43,019 bases of DNA, taken from NCBI GenBank assembly GCA_009926865.1, contig RFOD01000019.1, positions 1 to 43,019 on the forward strand, read 5' to 3'. The notes below the pieces were generated by a model, which was not told the origin of the DNA, made no database searches, and saw nothing but the letters and a program-made list of their open reading frames with translations. This stretch comes from Gammaproteobacteria bacterium (GTDB lineage Bacteria; Pseudomonadota; Gammaproteobacteria; Steroidobacterales; Steroidobacteraceae). This document shows positions 17,413 through 27,607 of this stretch, one piece after another (position 1 is the first letter of the stretch; each line of letters starts with the position of its first letter). A program made the translations under genes and the position numbers.

Positions 17413-18717
17413 ATGCTCGTCGGATCGCAACCTCACCGAGTCGCCATCGTAGGCGGCGTGCGCCTACCGTTTGCACGCGCCTACGGCGCCTACGCCGACG
17501 CAACGAACGCTACGCTGCTCACCGCGAGCTTACGCGGCTTAGTCGAGCGCTACGGCTTACAAGGCGTGCGACTGGGTGAGGTCGCCGCCGGTGCGGTCAT
17601 CAAACATTCGCGTGACTTTAATCTGACCCGCGAGTCGGTACTCGATAGTGGCCTTGATCCGCACACACCTGCTTTAGACCTGCAGCGCGCCTGTGGAACG
17701 AGCCTGGAAGCCGCGATTTTGGTTGCGAACAAGATCGCGCTCGGTCAAATCGACTCAGGCATCGCAGCCGGGGTGGACAGCATCAGCGACACTCCGGTGG
17801 TCTACCCCCGTAGCTACCAAAGAATTCTGATGAAAGCCTTTCGAGCCCGCAGTCTCGGCGCACGCCTTGCGGCGCTCTCGGGTATCCGAGCCAAACATTT
17901 CAAACCACAAGTGCCCGATGCGGGCGAGCCGCGTACCGGGCTCTCAATGGGTGAAAGCTGTGAGCTCATGGCGAAGCGCTGGCAGATCAGCCGAGCACAA
18001 CAGGATGCGCTCGCACTCGAGAGTCATCGCCGCGCGAGCGAAGCATGGGATAACGGATTCTTTGATGATCTTGTGGTACCCCATGCCGGACTCGAGCGGG
18101 ATGACAACATCCGCCCAGCCGCTGATCTACAAAAACTGCCCTCACTCAAACCGTGCTTTGACCGCAGTGGTAGCGGAACCCTGACGGCAGGAAACAGCAC
18201 GCCGTTGACCGATGGCGCATCGAGCGTATTACTCGCCAGTGAATCTTGGGCGCGTGAGCGTGGCTTACCCATACTCGCCTGGCTGCGTTTTGGCAAAGCC
18301 TGGGCCGTGGACTTTGCAGCCAAAGAACCCGACGCTCGTGAAGGGCTACTGATGGCGCCTGCGTATGCGGTCCCCGCCATGCTCGCTGATGCCGGACTCA
18401 CACTCCAAGATTTTGATTACTACGAAATCCACGAGGCGTTTGCGGCGCAAGTGCTGTGCACGCTTAAAGCCTGGGAGTCCAAAGAATTCTGCCAGACACG
18501 ACTCGGCTTCAGAGAGGCGCTTGGATCTATTAACCCTGAGCGTCTAAATGTACGCGGCAGCAGTATCGCGATTGGCCACCCCTTTGCCGCCACCGGTAGT
18601 CGAATCGTAGCCACACTCGCTAAATTACTTGCTCACGATGCAACGGCGCGTCGTGGCTTGATTTCGGTCTGTACCGCAGGCGGTATGGGCGTCACCGCGA
18701 TCTTAGAGAAGAACTAA
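17413..18717 (+). CDS. fadI: Acetyl-CoA C-acyltransferase (thiolase, FadI-like)
   Basis: Thiolase of 434 aa expected to cleave 3-ketoacyl-CoA with CoA in beta-oxidation, or to run the reverse condensation. Catalytic residues are Cys94 in QRACGTS, His389 in GHPFAATG and Cys420 in CTAGGMG; the EIHEAFAAQ motif is also present. Length and the segments GESCELMAKRW and KPCFDRSGSGTLTAGNSTPLTD fit the FadI group rather than the shorter AtoB group. No FadJ-type partner is adjacent. It starts 7 bp after the amidohydrolase pair, so it may share their transcript, although a functional link is not evident. Confidence 0.93.
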   Translation: MLVGSQPHRVAIVGGVRLPFARAYGAYADATNATLLTASLRGLVERYGLQGVRLGEVAAGAVIKHSRDFNLTRESVLDSGLDPHTPALDLQRACGTSLEAAILVANKIALGQIDSGIAAGVDSISDTPVVYPRSYQRILMKAFRARSLGARLAALSGIRAKHFKPQVPDAGEPRTGLSMGESCELMAKRWQISRAQQDALALESHRRASEAWDNGFFDDLVVPHAGLERDDNIRPAADLQKLPSLKPCFDRSGSGTLTAGNSTPLTDGASSVLLASESWARERGLPILAWLRFGKAWAVDFAAKEPDAREGLLMAPAYAVPAMLADAGLTLQDFDYYEIHEAFAAQVLCTLKAWESKEFCQTRLGFREALGSINPERLNVRGSSIAIGHPFAATGSRIVATLAKLLAHDATARRGLISVCTAGGMGVTAILEKN

Positions 18718-18730
18718 AGAGAGGAACTCA

Positions 18731-19237
18731 TCAGCCGCGCCCGCTGCTACCAAAGCCGCCTTCGCCCCGCTGACTCGCGCCAAATTCTTCGACCACTTGT
18801 AAATCCATTTGCAGCACGGGCACCACCACGAGCTGAGCAATCCGCTCACCCGGTTGAATGGCATAAGCCGTCTGCCCACGATTCCAACACGACACCATGA
18901 GCTGACCTTGATAGTCAGAGTCGATGAGACCCACCAAATTTCCCAGCACAATGCCGTGCTTATGCCCGAGCCCCGAACGCGGCAAAATCATTGCCGCAAG
19001 ACCTGGATCATCCAACCAGATTGCCATACCCGTCGGCAGCAAGGTGGTCTCGCCTGGCGCGAGCGTCAACGTGTCATCAATGCAGGCGCGCAGATCGAGA
19101 CCCGCCGAGCCCGACGTGGCATACGTCGGCAGCGGAAACTCAGCACCCAAACGCGGATCCAAAATACGTAGCTTGAGTGGCGGTCGGCGCACCGCCGAGG
19201 CGACCGTATCGTCGGCACTGAGATCACTCGCACTCAT
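18731..19237 (-). CDS. dut: dUTP diphosphatase
   Basis: Trimeric dUTPase (168 aa) that hydrolyses dUTP to dUMP, keeping uracil out of DNA and feeding dTMP synthesis. The five conserved motifs are in order: [21 protein letters not shown], the [11 protein letters not shown] region with the catalytic Asp, [10 protein letters not shown] and the C-terminal [10 protein letters not shown] that closes the site. An N-terminal extension of about 20 residues is not part of the fold. The ATG at 19237 shares its A with the coaBC stop (TGATG), indicating coupled translation; a TTG at 19240 is less likely. coaBC-dut is a conserved gammaproteobacterial pair. Confidence 0.96.
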   Translation of the reverse strand: MSASDLSADDTVASAVRRPPLKLRILDPRLGAEFPLPTYATSGSAGLDLRACIDDTLTLAPGETTLLPTGMAIWLDDPGLAAMILPRSGLGHKHGIVLGNLVGLIDSDYQGQLMVSCWNRGQTAYAIQPGERIAQLVVVPVLQMDLQVVEEFGASQRGEGGFGSSGRG

Positions 19238-20478
19238 CAAAGACTCCTCGGCATATGCTCGGCAATCAACTTCACTAACTGCGCCGCAAGCTGTGTCTTA
19301 CTCGCCGATGGCAAGCTGACGCGACCCTCGCTCGGCCAAAGCACCAATAGAGCGTTGTCGTCGCAGTCAAACCCACGATCATCGCCCACCTCGTTCGCTG
19401 CGATCATATCGAGACCTTTGCGCTCGAGCTTGTCGCGGGCATAGGACTCCACATCATGGGTTTCGGCTGCAAAGCCCACCGTAAAAGGTTTATTTTGACG
19501 TGCTGCAACCGACGCCAAAATATCCACTGTCTGCTCAAGCTCGATATCCAAACGCTCACCACTTTTTTTGAGCTTGCGGGGTGCGATCTGTATCGGACGG
19601 TAATCAGCGACTGCTGCGGTACCGATAAAAATCTGCGCGTCCTCAATGACGGCCATGACGGCGTCATGCATTTGTGCGGCGGTCAGCACATCGATCCGCG
19701 CGACACCCGGCGGGCTCGCTAATTGCACCGGACCTGCGATCAGGGTGACCTCGGCGCCAGCCGCTCGCGCAGCCTCCGCGATCGCAAAACCCATCTTGCC
19801 GCTGCTGCGATTAGTGATGTAGCGCACGGGGTCAATGGCCTCGCGCGTCGGACCCGCGGTGATGACCACCTTGCACCCCGATAAAGGCCCGTCCGCGTCC
19901 CGCGCTTGGACGTGGGCTTGGGCGTGGGCTTGCGCCATCTGCGCTTCGATGGCCGCGACGATTTCTAGCGGTTCTGACATCCTGCCGTCACCGGTTTCGC
20001 CACAGGCCTGACTGCCATGACCGGGACCGATCACCGTCACGCCACGATTACGCAGGGCCTTGACGTTATCTTGGGTGGCGGGCTTCGCCCACATCAAAGA
20101 ATTCATCGCAGGCGCCACAGCCACCGGGGCGGCCGTCGCCAACAGTAAGGTGGTCAACAAATCATCGGCGCGCCCCGCAGCAATCCGCGCAAGCAGATCG
20201 GCCGTCGCCGGTGCGATCAACACCAGGTCGGCCCAGCGAGCCAGTTCAATATGACCCATCGCGGCCTCAGCGGCAGGATCCCAAAGCTCTGCGCGCACCG
20301 CGCGCCCCGAGACCGCCTGAAAGGTCGTCGCCGTCACAAACTGCTGCGCACCTTGGGTCATCACCACCTGGACCTCAGCGCCACGCTCGCGCAAGCGCCG
20401 AACTAAATCGGGCGATTTGTAGGCCGCGATGCCACCGCTGACCCCGAGTAATATGTTCAGACCCTGAAGTGCACTCAT
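19237..20478 (-). CDS. coaBC: Bifunctional phosphopantothenoylcysteine synthetase/decarboxylase
   Basis: CoA biosynthesis enzyme (413 aa, also called Dfp) that couples 4'-phosphopantothenate to cysteine and decarboxylates the product. The N-terminal flavin-binding CoaC half starts [11 protein letters not shown] and contains [11 protein letters not shown] with the catalytic His, the PAMNSLMW motif and the Cys in [10 protein letters not shown]. The CoaB half contains the NRSSGKMG motif and the late lysine segment [16 protein letters not shown]. The two halves are joined by an Ala/Gln-rich linker (near 190-205). The ATG at 20478 is chosen because the upstream in-frame extension (to 20556) does not belong to the family. 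coaD lies 3.3 kb away. Confidence 0.96.
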   Translation of the reverse strand: MSALQGLNILLGVSGGIAAYKSPDLVRRLRERGAEVQVVMTQGAQQFVTATTFQAVSGRAVRAELWDPAAEAAMGHIELARWADLVLIAPATADLLARIAAGRADDLLTTLLLATAAPVAVAPAMNSLMWAKPATQDNVKALRNRGVTVIGPGHGSQACGETGDGRMSEPLEIVAAIEAQMAQAHAQAHVQARDADGPLSGCKVVITAGPTREAIDPVRYITNRSSGKMGFAIAEAARAAGAEVTLIAGPVQLASPPGVARIDVLTAAQMHDAVMAVIEDAQIFIGTAAVADYRPIQIAPRKLKKSGERLDIELEQTVDILASVAARQNKPFTVGFAAETHDVESYARDKLERKGLDMIAANEVGDDRGFDCDDNALLVLWPSEGRVSLPSASKTQLAAQLVKLIAEHMPRSL

Positions 20479-20631
20479 GTCCCTGCCATACGATCGGCTG
20501 ATATGGGTGGGCGGATTATCGACCATCTGGGCCCCCTCGGCCATGAATCGGGCCATCGGTCGACAATCTGCGCTGGCACGGCGCTTGCGGAAGCGGTCAT
20601 CCTCATCGCCGATTCAGCCACCGTCCACACC

Positions 20632-21282
20632 ATGACTCCGATGATCGAATCCTCCCCCATCAACCTGAGCGTTCCTGAAGCGCTTCGCTCGCTGAGCGAT
20701 GAAGCCCTGTTGCGCCGACTGCTGCCGCGCCCGTCGCGCGCGCTACAACGGCATCTCAAAGCCTGTGGCTCACTCGGCCAGTTACTACGCGAGACCCCTG
20801 CGATCGGGGCGAAGATGGGTATTAATCCTCTCGCTCGGGAATGGCACCGTCTGCACGCCGCACTAGAGCTCGCCCGCCGACACTACGGGGCTCCTTTGAA
20901 CACCGCCTCAGTGCTCGAGAGCCCCGAGGCCACCCGACGCTTTCTGCAAGCACAGCTGCGTGATCGCCCCTACGAGATCTTCGGCTGTCTCTATCTCAAC
21001 ACCCGTCACCACCTCATCGCCTACGAAGAGTTGTTCCGTGGCACGCTCGATGGCGCGGCCGTCCATCCACGCGAAGTCCTGCGCCAGGCGCTCACACACA
21101 ATGCGGCAGCGATCATCGCCGTACACAATCACCCCTCCGGGGTCGCCGAGCCGAGCCGCGCCGATGAGATGATCACTCGGCGATTGGGCGATGCACTCTC
21201 ACTGATCGAGGTCCGACTGCTCGATCATGTGATCATTGCGGGGCCCCATACGGTGTCACTCGCCGAGCGCGGCGTGCTCTAG
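20632..21282 (+). CDS. radC: RadC family protein (JAMM domain)
   Basis: Protein of about 216 aa of the RadC/YicR family, once linked to DNA repair but of unresolved function. The N-terminal part holds helix-hairpin-helix-like turns (about residues 20-60, TPAIGAKMG). The C-terminal MPN/JAMM domain has the metal motif HNHPSG followed by a conserved Asp in SRADEMI. The ATG at 20632 or at 20641 fits the family length; an upstream in-frame extension to 20503 looks non-coding. It is divergent from coaBC and sits next to rpmB, as in E. coli. Confidence 0.93.
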   Translation: MTPMIESSPINLSVPEALRSLSDEALLRRLLPRPSRALQRHLKACGSLGQLLRETPAIGAKMGINPLAREWHRLHAALELARRHYGAPLNTASVLESPEATRRFLQAQLRDRPYEIFGCLYLNTRHHLIAYEELFRGTLDGAAVHPREVLRQALTHNAAAIIAVHNHPSGVAEPSRADEMITRRLGDALSLIEVRLLDHVIIAGPHTVSLAERGVL

Positions 21283-21285
21283 CGC

Positions 21286-21314
21286 TTGCCGAGCGCCTTG
21301 CAGACTGGTATAAA
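21286..21314 (+). promoter_or_regulatory. Sigma-70 promoter of rpmB-rpmG
   Basis: TTGCCG (21286-21291), a 17-bp spacer and TATAAA (21309-21314), with a TG one base before the -10 (extended -10). The start near 21321 gives a leader of about 64 nt before rpmB. Confidence 0.7.
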
Positions 21315-21384
21315 GCTCCCCCTTTTGCTCGGGCGCTATCCGCCCTAGCATACGTAACTAATTGATTTGGAAGGGCTTCGTACC

Positions 21385-21621
21385 ATGTCTCGGGTCTGCG
21401 AAATCACTGGCAAGCGCCCTGTTACGGGCAACCGCGTGTCTCACGCCAATAACAGGAAGCGTCGTCGCTTCCTGCCCAACCTGCATACCCAGCGTTTTTG
21501 GCTGGAGAGTGAGCAGCGTTGGATCTCGCTGCGCGTGAGCACCAAAGCGTTGCGGACGATTGAAAAGAATGGTTTGGATGTCGTGGTCGCCGATCTGCGC
21601 GCCCAAGGCATGAAGATCTGA
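21385..21621 (+). CDS. rpmB: 50S ribosomal protein L28
   Basis: Basic 78-aa protein of the large ribosomal subunit. The family opening [16 protein letters not shown], the [13 protein letters not shown] segment and [10 protein letters not shown] are all present. The ATG at 21385 gives the normal length; a GGAAGGG ribosome site is about 11 bp upstream. It is followed by rpmG after 17 bp in the conserved rpmB-rpmG operon. Confidence 0.98.
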   Translation: MSRVCEITGKRPVTGNRVSHANNRKRRRFLPNLHTQRFWLESEQRWISLRVSTKALRTIEKNGLDVVVADLRAQGMKI

Positions 21622-21638
21622 GTCGGAGCTCATAGGCC

Positions 21639-21794
21639 ATGCGCGAAAAAGTCAAACTGCTCTCCTCGGCCGGCACCGGCCATTTTTATGTGGCGATGAA
21701 GAACAAGCGCTTACATCCCGAAAAGATGGAAATGCGTAAGTACGACCCAGTCGTACGTAAGCACGTCGCCTACAAAGAAACCAAAATCAAATAA
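21639..21794 (+). CDS. rpmG: 50S ribosomal protein L33
   Basis: Short 51-aa large-subunit protein. It reads [18 protein letters not shown] at the start and ends in VAYKETKIK, both typical of L33. The paired cysteines of zinc-type L33 are absent, so this is the zinc-free form. A GGAG ribosome site is 9 bp upstream. It is cotranscribed with rpmB and lies 35 bp before mutM, the same order as in E. coli. Confidence 0.97.
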   Translation: MREKVKLLSSAGTGHFYVAMKNKRLHPEKMEMRKYDPVVRKHVAYKETKIK

Positions 21795-21798
21795 TTAG

Positions 21799-21817
21799 CC
21801 GGGGCGTATTGCCCCGG
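21799..21817 (+). terminator. GC-rich hairpin between rpmG and mutM
   Basis: Arms CCGGGGC (21799-21805) and GCCCCGG (21811-21817) with a 5-nt loop, starting 5 bp after the rpmG stop. No T-run follows on the plus strand, so it may slow or trim the rpmBG transcript rather than terminate it fully. Confidence 0.4.
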
Positions 21818-21828
21818 ACAGGCGGCCC

Positions 21829-22647
21829 ATGCCCGAGCTGCCCGAAGTCGAAACCACCTGCCGCGGCCTGCTGCCCCACGTGACGGGGCGCCGTGTGCGT
21901 GGGCTCACCCTTTACGAGCGACGCCTGCGCTGGCCCGTGCCTGCCTCGTTGCCCAAAGAGATTGCAGGTCTCTCTATCCAAGCGCTCTCGCGTCGCGCCA
22001 AATATTTACTCCTGCGACTCGAAGATAACTCGCATTTGCTCATCCATCTTGGGATGTCCGGGAGCTTGCGAATCGTCTCGGCTGATACCCCACGACTGAA
22101 GCATGATCATTACGAGCTCGAACTCGATAGCGGGCAGTTACTGCGTTTTAACGATCCTCGCCGATTCGGCTCTCTACATCGACTCGTCGGCGACCCCTAC
22201 TCGCACCCTCTGCTGCGCGCGCTGGGGCCCGAACCTTTATCCACAGATTTTTCTGTGGATTATCTTTGGCCTAAATTAAGAAAACGTCGAGTCGCTATTA
22301 AATCTTTGATCATGAATGCGAATATCGTCGTCGGAGTTGGTAACATCTATGCGAGCGAAGCGCTGTTTCTGGCGGGTATTCGGCCCGGTCGTCAGGCGCG
22401 CGGCCTTACGCGAGAGCAAACCGCGCGACTTGTGACAGCGATCCAGACAGTACTCGCCCGAGCGATCAAAGTGGGGGGGACCACTTTGAGAGATTTTGTC
22501 GGTGCTGATGGCAAACCGGGATACTTCCGACAACAGCTCAACGTCTATGAACGCGCAGGTGACCCCTGTCGGCAGTGCGAAACCCCGGTTCGTACCCGCG
22601 TGCTCGGCCAACGAGCGACTTATTGGTGCCCGCAATGCCAACAGTAG
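21829..22647 (+). CDS. mutM: Formamidopyrimidine-DNA glycosylase
   Basis: Bifunctional glycosylase/AP lyase (272 aa) that removes 8-oxoguanine and ring-opened purines. The N-terminal PELPEVETT provides the catalytic Pro2 and Glu3, and Lys58 is in RRAKYLLL. The H2TH region contains VVGVGNIYASEALF, and the C-terminal zinc finger has CRQC and CPQC pairs. Length is normal. It acts in the same 8-oxoG pathway as MutY at 2.2-3.3 kb. Its 3' end overlaps the next glycosylase gene by 13 bp. Confidence 0.97.
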   Translation: MPELPEVETTCRGLLPHVTGRRVRGLTLYERRLRWPVPASLPKEIAGLSIQALSRRAKYLLLRLEDNSHLLIHLGMSGSLRIVSADTPRLKHDHYELELDSGQLLRFNDPRRFGSLHRLVGDPYSHPLLRALGPEPLSTDFSVDYLWPKLRKRRVAIKSLIMNANIVVGVGNIYASEALFLAGIRPGRQARGLTREQTARLVTAIQTVLARAIKVGGTTLRDFVGADGKPGYFRQQLNVYERAGDPCRQCETPVRTRVLGQRATYWCPQCQQ

Positions 22648-23324
22648 CGAAGACGACTCCCTTGACCCGTCAAAAGCTGCTGCGTCACTTTCGGCAAGTG
22701 GATCCGCGCATGGCGGAGCTCGTGGAACGTGCCGGCCCTTATCGTCTGCAACACACCGCAAAGGAAGCCCCATTTCGCTATTTGGCCCGCGCCATCATCG
22801 CGCAACAAATCAGCGGTCGGGCCGCCGCCACGATCACCGAACGTATGATTAGCGTATGCCTTGCGAGCTATGAAATTCCAGGGACGTCAACCGACAAAGA
22901 TTACTTCCCCAGTCCAAAAGCGCTGCGTGCGATTTCCGCGGAGCGATTACGTAGTGCAGGCGTGTCGAGCGCAAAAGCGCGAGCGCTCCATGATTTAGCC
23001 GATAAAGCTCTGCAGGGTCAGATCCCCGATGCCAAAGCGCTGAATGGCCTCGATGATCAGCAAATCATTGATGAGCTCACCGTCGTACGCGGCGTAGGCC
23101 CCTGGACCGTGCAGATGATGCTGATGTTCCAGCTCGGCCGACCCGATGTGATGGCCGCGACCGACTATGGCGTACGTAAAGGGTTCATGCTTTGGTATCG
23201 CAAACGACGGTTACCAACTCCCGCAGAGCTGACTCAGTTCGGTGCTCGGTGGGCCCCTTATCGAAGTGCCGCCTGCTGGTATCTTTGGCGAGCACTGGAA
23301 CTTAAGAGCGCGGCAGACGCCTAA
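22635..23324 (+). CDS. DNA-3-methyladenine glycosylase (AlkA-like, HhH-GPD)
   Basis: Base-excision repair glycosylase of 229 aa for alkylated purines. The HhH-GPD core contains LARAIIAQQISGRAA, the hairpin VRGVGPWTVQM and the catalytic Asp in MAATDYGVRKG. It lacks the N-terminal domain of E. coli AlkA and the iron-sulfur cysteines of MutY and Nth, resembling the short AlkA/Mag1-type enzymes. The ATG at 22635 lies inside the mutM 3' end, so translation is probably coupled. In E. coli the next gene would be coaD, which here is on the opposite strand. It overlaps the end of the convergent unknown gene by 23 bp. Confidence 0.92.
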   Translation: MPTVAKTTPLTRQKLLRHFRQVDPRMAELVERAGPYRLQHTAKEAPFRYLARAIIAQQISGRAAATITERMISVCLASYEIPGTSTDKDYFPSPKALRAISAERLRSAGVSSAKARALHDLADKALQGQIPDAKALNGLDDQQIIDELTVVRGVGPWTVQMMLMFQLGRPDVMAATDYGVRKGFMLWYRKRRLPTPAELTQFGARWAPYRSAACWYLWRALELKSAADA

Positions 23325-23715
23325 ACATCAACGTTAAATGTAAACGCGCAGTCTCCGCGGGCCCAGAAAAATCTTGGGCTTCCGCAAATGATGAGGGTCG
23401 CTCTGCACCCTCCAACGCGTAGCAGATAGTCAAGAGATCCGTACCAGCTTCATCCACCCCAAGCTCACAGATGGCAGCGATCGACTTTGAAGGGGCGGAC
23501 GACTCCGTATTTAAATCAAGCATCCATGGCTGCGAATTGATTTTGAGCTGATAAGGACCTTGATTGACGGGCTGACCGCCTCGATCAAAGATGACGTAGC
23601 GCTCAGCATCAAATTGCAGATGCGCAACCTGTATCTCCGCCACATCCAGCACGCGACCACTCACCGACGCAGCCACCGGATGCCACGCGCCAATTAGATG
23701 CTGCGCACTCGACAT
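23302..23715 (-). CDS. Unknown protein with a TIGR03067-like (lipocalin-type) domain
   Basis: Cytoplasmic-looking protein of 137 aa. The pattern LIGAWHPVAASVSGRV, then LQFDAERYVIFDRGG, then LLTICYALEGAERPSSF matches what I remember of the TIGR03067 domain, a beta-rich family common in Planctomycetes. In that family the sequence runs as an opening tryptophan strand, a glycine turn and a late KICY-type strand. Function is unknown. The ATG at 23715 is chosen because GGAG lies 5 bp upstream; a GTG at 23772 immediately after the coaD stop would add 19 residues outside the domain. It is the last gene of the rsmD-coaD run. Confidence 0.72.
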   Translation of the reverse strand: MSSAQHLIGAWHPVAASVSGRVLDVAEIQVAHLQFDAERYVIFDRGGQPVNQGPYQLKINSQPWMLDLNTESSAPSKSIAAICELGVDEAGTDLLTICYALEGAERPSSFAEAQDFSGPAETARLHLTLMFRRLPRS

Positions 23716-23772
23716 CCCAACTCCAATAACTCTTTGATGGCTGGCAAAACTTTGCTCGGGGCTAAATCGCAC

Positions 23773-24893
<1,121 letters not shown>

Positions 24894-25007
24894 GCGTGAA
24901 GGTTAGCCGTCTACACGTCGGGCAGCCACTCGCGATTTCACCGGACACGCTCGGGATCCTCTTCATTTGCGTGGTCGCCACTTCAAAAGATCGCCTAAAA
25001 TCGCGGC

Positions 25008-25967
25008 ATGGCTGACTCCCCGCGCTTCTTCCAGCGTTTGCGTAACGTGTTTAGTCGCGCAAGCGATAAACCGAACTCAGGAAGCGGTATCGCGGCCGAG
25101 CTCACTCGGCTGATTGGACCGCGGCGCATTGACGCCGATGCACTCGAGGAGCTGGAGACAAGATTGCTCGCCGCCGATGTGGGTGTTGAGGTCACCGAGA
25201 CCCTGCTAGAGGATTTGCGTCGACGCGTAGCCCGTCAGGAATTGGGTGATGTACAAGCGCTCCTCAACGCGCTACGCGAGGACATCGTGCGGCTCCTCAA
25301 ACCCGTTGAACAAGCGCTCAGCTACGAATCTGCCGAGCGGCCTTTTGTCATCTTAGTAGTGGGCGTCAACGGTTCGGGTAAAACCACCACCATCGGCAAG
25401 CTCGCCAATCGCTTACAGCGCGAGGGCAAACAGGTCATGCTCGCAGCCGGCGACACATTTCGAGCAGCTGCTGTCGAACAACTTGGCATCTGGGCGGAAC
25501 GTAGCGGCGCTGAACTCATTGCCCAAACCACAGGAGCCGATCCCGCTGCGGTCGGTTTTGATGCGCTGGGTGCTGCGCGCAGTCGCGGCGCGGATGTGCT
25601 CATCATTGATACCGCTGGCCGCTTACAAGCGCAGGCGCAGTTAATGGAAGAGCTCAAAAAAATCCGCCGCGTCCTCGGCAAACTGGATCCCACCGCTCCA
25701 CACGAAGTCCTGCTCGTACTCGATGCCAATCAAGGGCAGAATGCCTTGCGACAAGCTGAACAGTTCACGGCCGATGTCGGCGTCAGTGGCCTAGTCCTCA
25801 CCAAACTCGACGGAAGCGCCAAAGGAGGCATCGTGCTCGCTATCGCGCGCAAGCTCAAATTGCCGATCCGCTATGTGGGGATTGGCGAAACCAGCGAGGA
25901 CTTTGGCCCCTTTTCGGCGGAAGCGTTTGCCGATGCTTTGCTCAGTCGAGGGTCGCGGCATGATTGA
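25008..25967 (+). CDS. ftsY: Signal recognition particle receptor FtsY
   Basis: SRP-type GTPase (319 aa) that docks SRP-ribosome complexes at the inner membrane. The NG domain is complete: the helical N region (about 28-100), the G1 loop GVNGSGKTTT (119-128), a DTAGRLQ motif near 200 and TKLDGSAKGG near 265. The acidic A domain found in E. coli is reduced to about 20 residues, as in many bacteria. A TAAAAT at 24996-25001 could be a -10 element giving a very short leader. It heads the ftsY-ftsE-ftsX run and its stop overlaps ftsE by 8 bp. Confidence 0.97.
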   Translation: MADSPRFFQRLRNVFSRASDKPNSGSGIAAELTRLIGPRRIDADALEELETRLLAADVGVEVTETLLEDLRRRVARQELGDVQALLNALREDIVRLLKPVEQALSYESAERPFVILVVGVNGSGKTTTIGKLANRLQREGKQVMLAAGDTFRAAAVEQLGIWAERSGAELIAQTTGADPAAVGFDALGAARSRGADVLIIDTAGRLQAQAQLMEELKKIRRVLGKLDPTAPHEVLLVLDANQGQNALRQAEQFTADVGVSGLVLTKLDGSAKGGIVLAIARKLKLPIRYVGIGETSEDFGPFSAEAFADALLSRGSRHD

Positions 25968-26613
25968 ATTCGAACGCGTATTCAAAAGATATCCGAACGG
26001 CCGTGAGGCCTTGCATGATGTCTCATTGCAGATCGAAGCCGGTGAGTTTGTATTTTTGACCGGACGATCAGGCGCGGGCAAAAGCTCGTTACTCAAATTG
26101 ATCGCGTTACTGGAGCGCCCTACGCGAGGACAACTCATCGTCAATGGACAAGATACGGGCCGTTTGCCGCGTCGAGCCATTCCCGCGTATCGCCGTCGAC
26201 TGGGGATTGTCTTTCAAGACCATCAATTATTGATGGACCGCCCCATTTACGACAATGTCGCGCTGCCTTTGGTCGTCTCGGATACGCGCTTTCGCGATAT
26301 CGACAAACGCGTACGAGCCGCCTTAGATCAAGTGGGCCTCCTTGGGCGCGAACGAGTCTTGCCGGCAGAACTCTCCATCGGTGAACAGCAGCGCGTCGGT
26401 ATCGCCCGCGCGGTCGTTGCGAAACCGACGGTACTCATCGCGGATGAGCCAACGGGCAACCTCGATCATGCACTCGCTCGCGATGTCATGAATCTATTTC
26501 AAAGATTTCAAGAGGTGGGGGTCACTGTCGTGATTGCCACACACGATCTAGCGCTGGTGCAGGAACTCGGACATCGAGAAGTGCATATTGATGACGGTAG
26601 GGTGATTGTATGA
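25960..26613 (+). CDS. ftsE: Cell division ATP-binding protein FtsE
   Basis: ATPase (217 aa) of the FtsEX complex, which activates peptidoglycan hydrolases at the septum. Walker A is [13 protein letters not shown] (about 36-48), Walker B is [12 protein letters not shown] and the H-loop is IATHD. The ABC signature reads [14 protein letters not shown], with Ile where LSGGE is usual in FtsE. The ATG at 25960 removes an unrelated N-terminal extension and fits the normal length. It overlaps ftsY by 8 bp and ftsX by 4 bp. Confidence 0.96.
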   Translation: MIEFERVFKRYPNGREALHDVSLQIEAGEFVFLTGRSGAGKSSLLKLIALLERPTRGQLIVNGQDTGRLPRRAIPAYRRRLGIVFQDHQLLMDRPIYDNVALPLVVSDTRFRDIDKRVRAALDQVGLLGRERVLPAELSIGEQQRVGIARAVVAKPTVLIADEPTGNLDHALARDVMNLFQRFQEVGVTVVIATHDLALVQELGHREVHIDDGRVIV

Positions 26614-27536
26614 TTTCCCCTATCACGTATTTGATGCGACATGTACTCGCCTTTTTGGGCGCCTTAGGCCGACTCATGCGTCGACCGCTGGGCACGCTAT
26701 TGACCACCTTCGTGATCGCACTGGCGCTCGCCCTCCCCACTGGCCTCTGGCTACTCGTCAAAAATGCACGGATCGCAACGGGTGGCCTTGCCGAGACCGT
26801 CGAGCTCGCGGTCTACCTGCGAACCGATGTGTCGCTGCCATCGGCTGAAGCCCTCGCTGAGCGCACCCGCAAGCGCGCCGGGGTGGAATCGGTGATTTTG
26901 GTCAGCGCGGATGATGCACTCAAAGAATTTCGCGAATATGCAGGGTTCGGCGATGCGATCGATGCACTCGGTCGTAATCCGCTGCCGCACCTACTGCGAG
27001 TGCGTCCTGCACTCGAAGAAGCGGATCCCGTGAGTGTGGCGGCGCTGCAGCGCGATCTCAGCGCCTGGCCCGAGGTCGAGTCCATCCGCTATGACAGCGC
27101 GTGGTTACAGCGGCTAGAGGCGCTATTCGCGGTACTGCAAGCGCTCTTTCAGGCCCTCGCGGTGGTGTTTTCGCTCGGTGTACTCGCCGTGATCGGCAAT
27201 GCCGTCCGACTGGAAATCGCGAGTCGCCGGGCGGAAATCGAAGTCACCAAACTGGTCGGTGGCAGTGATGCCTTCATCAGGCGGCCATTCCTCTATAGCG
27301 GCCTGCTGTATGGCGTCGTAGGTGGGGTACTGGCGATGTTGATGCTGAGCGCACTCGGTTGGGTACTCGAGGGACCTGTGGCAGCGCTCTCGCTCGAGTA
27401 TGGCAGTCGCTACAACTTAGCGGGGTTACACCCGGAAGAGGCCGGTCTGCTGTTGATCGCAAGCGGCGCGCTGGGGCTGATTGGCGCCTGGGTGGGGGCC
27501 GCTCGGCAGCTCAAGGCCATCGATCCTCAGCCCTGA
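26610..27536 (+). CDS. ftsX: Cell division protein FtsX
   Basis: Inner-membrane partner of FtsE (308 aa). Topology is typical: a cytoplasmic N-terminus, one span (about residues 28-49), a periplasmic domain (about 50-175) that contacts hydrolase activators, then three spans near 180-205, 230-258 and 275-298. The segment RLEIASRRAEIEVTKLVGGSDAFIR after the second span is the expected coupling region. Its ATG overlaps the ftsE stop. Confidence 0.95.
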   Translation: MISPITYLMRHVLAFLGALGRLMRRPLGTLLTTFVIALALALPTGLWLLVKNARIATGGLAETVELAVYLRTDVSLPSAEALAERTRKRAGVESVILVSADDALKEFREYAGFGDAIDALGRNPLPHLLRVRPALEEADPVSVAALQRDLSAWPEVESIRYDSAWLQRLEALFAVLQALFQALAVVFSLGVLAVIGNAVRLEIASRRAEIEVTKLVGGSDAFIRRPFLYSGLLYGVVGGVLAMLMLSALGWVLEGPVAALSLEYGSRYNLAGLHPEEAGLLLIASGALGLIGAWVGAARQLKAIDPQP

Positions 27537-27607
27537 TCGGGCATCTCCGACCCCGCGGGCGGCCGAGGGGGACGCTGGCCGAGCGGGGCTGCGGGGAACT
27601 GAGGGGC

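Noticed and set aside
27537-27607. Search for a sigma-32 or sigma-E type promoter before rpoH
   Set aside because: The stretch is very GC-rich and no convincing hexamer pair was found upstream of the CIRCE element.
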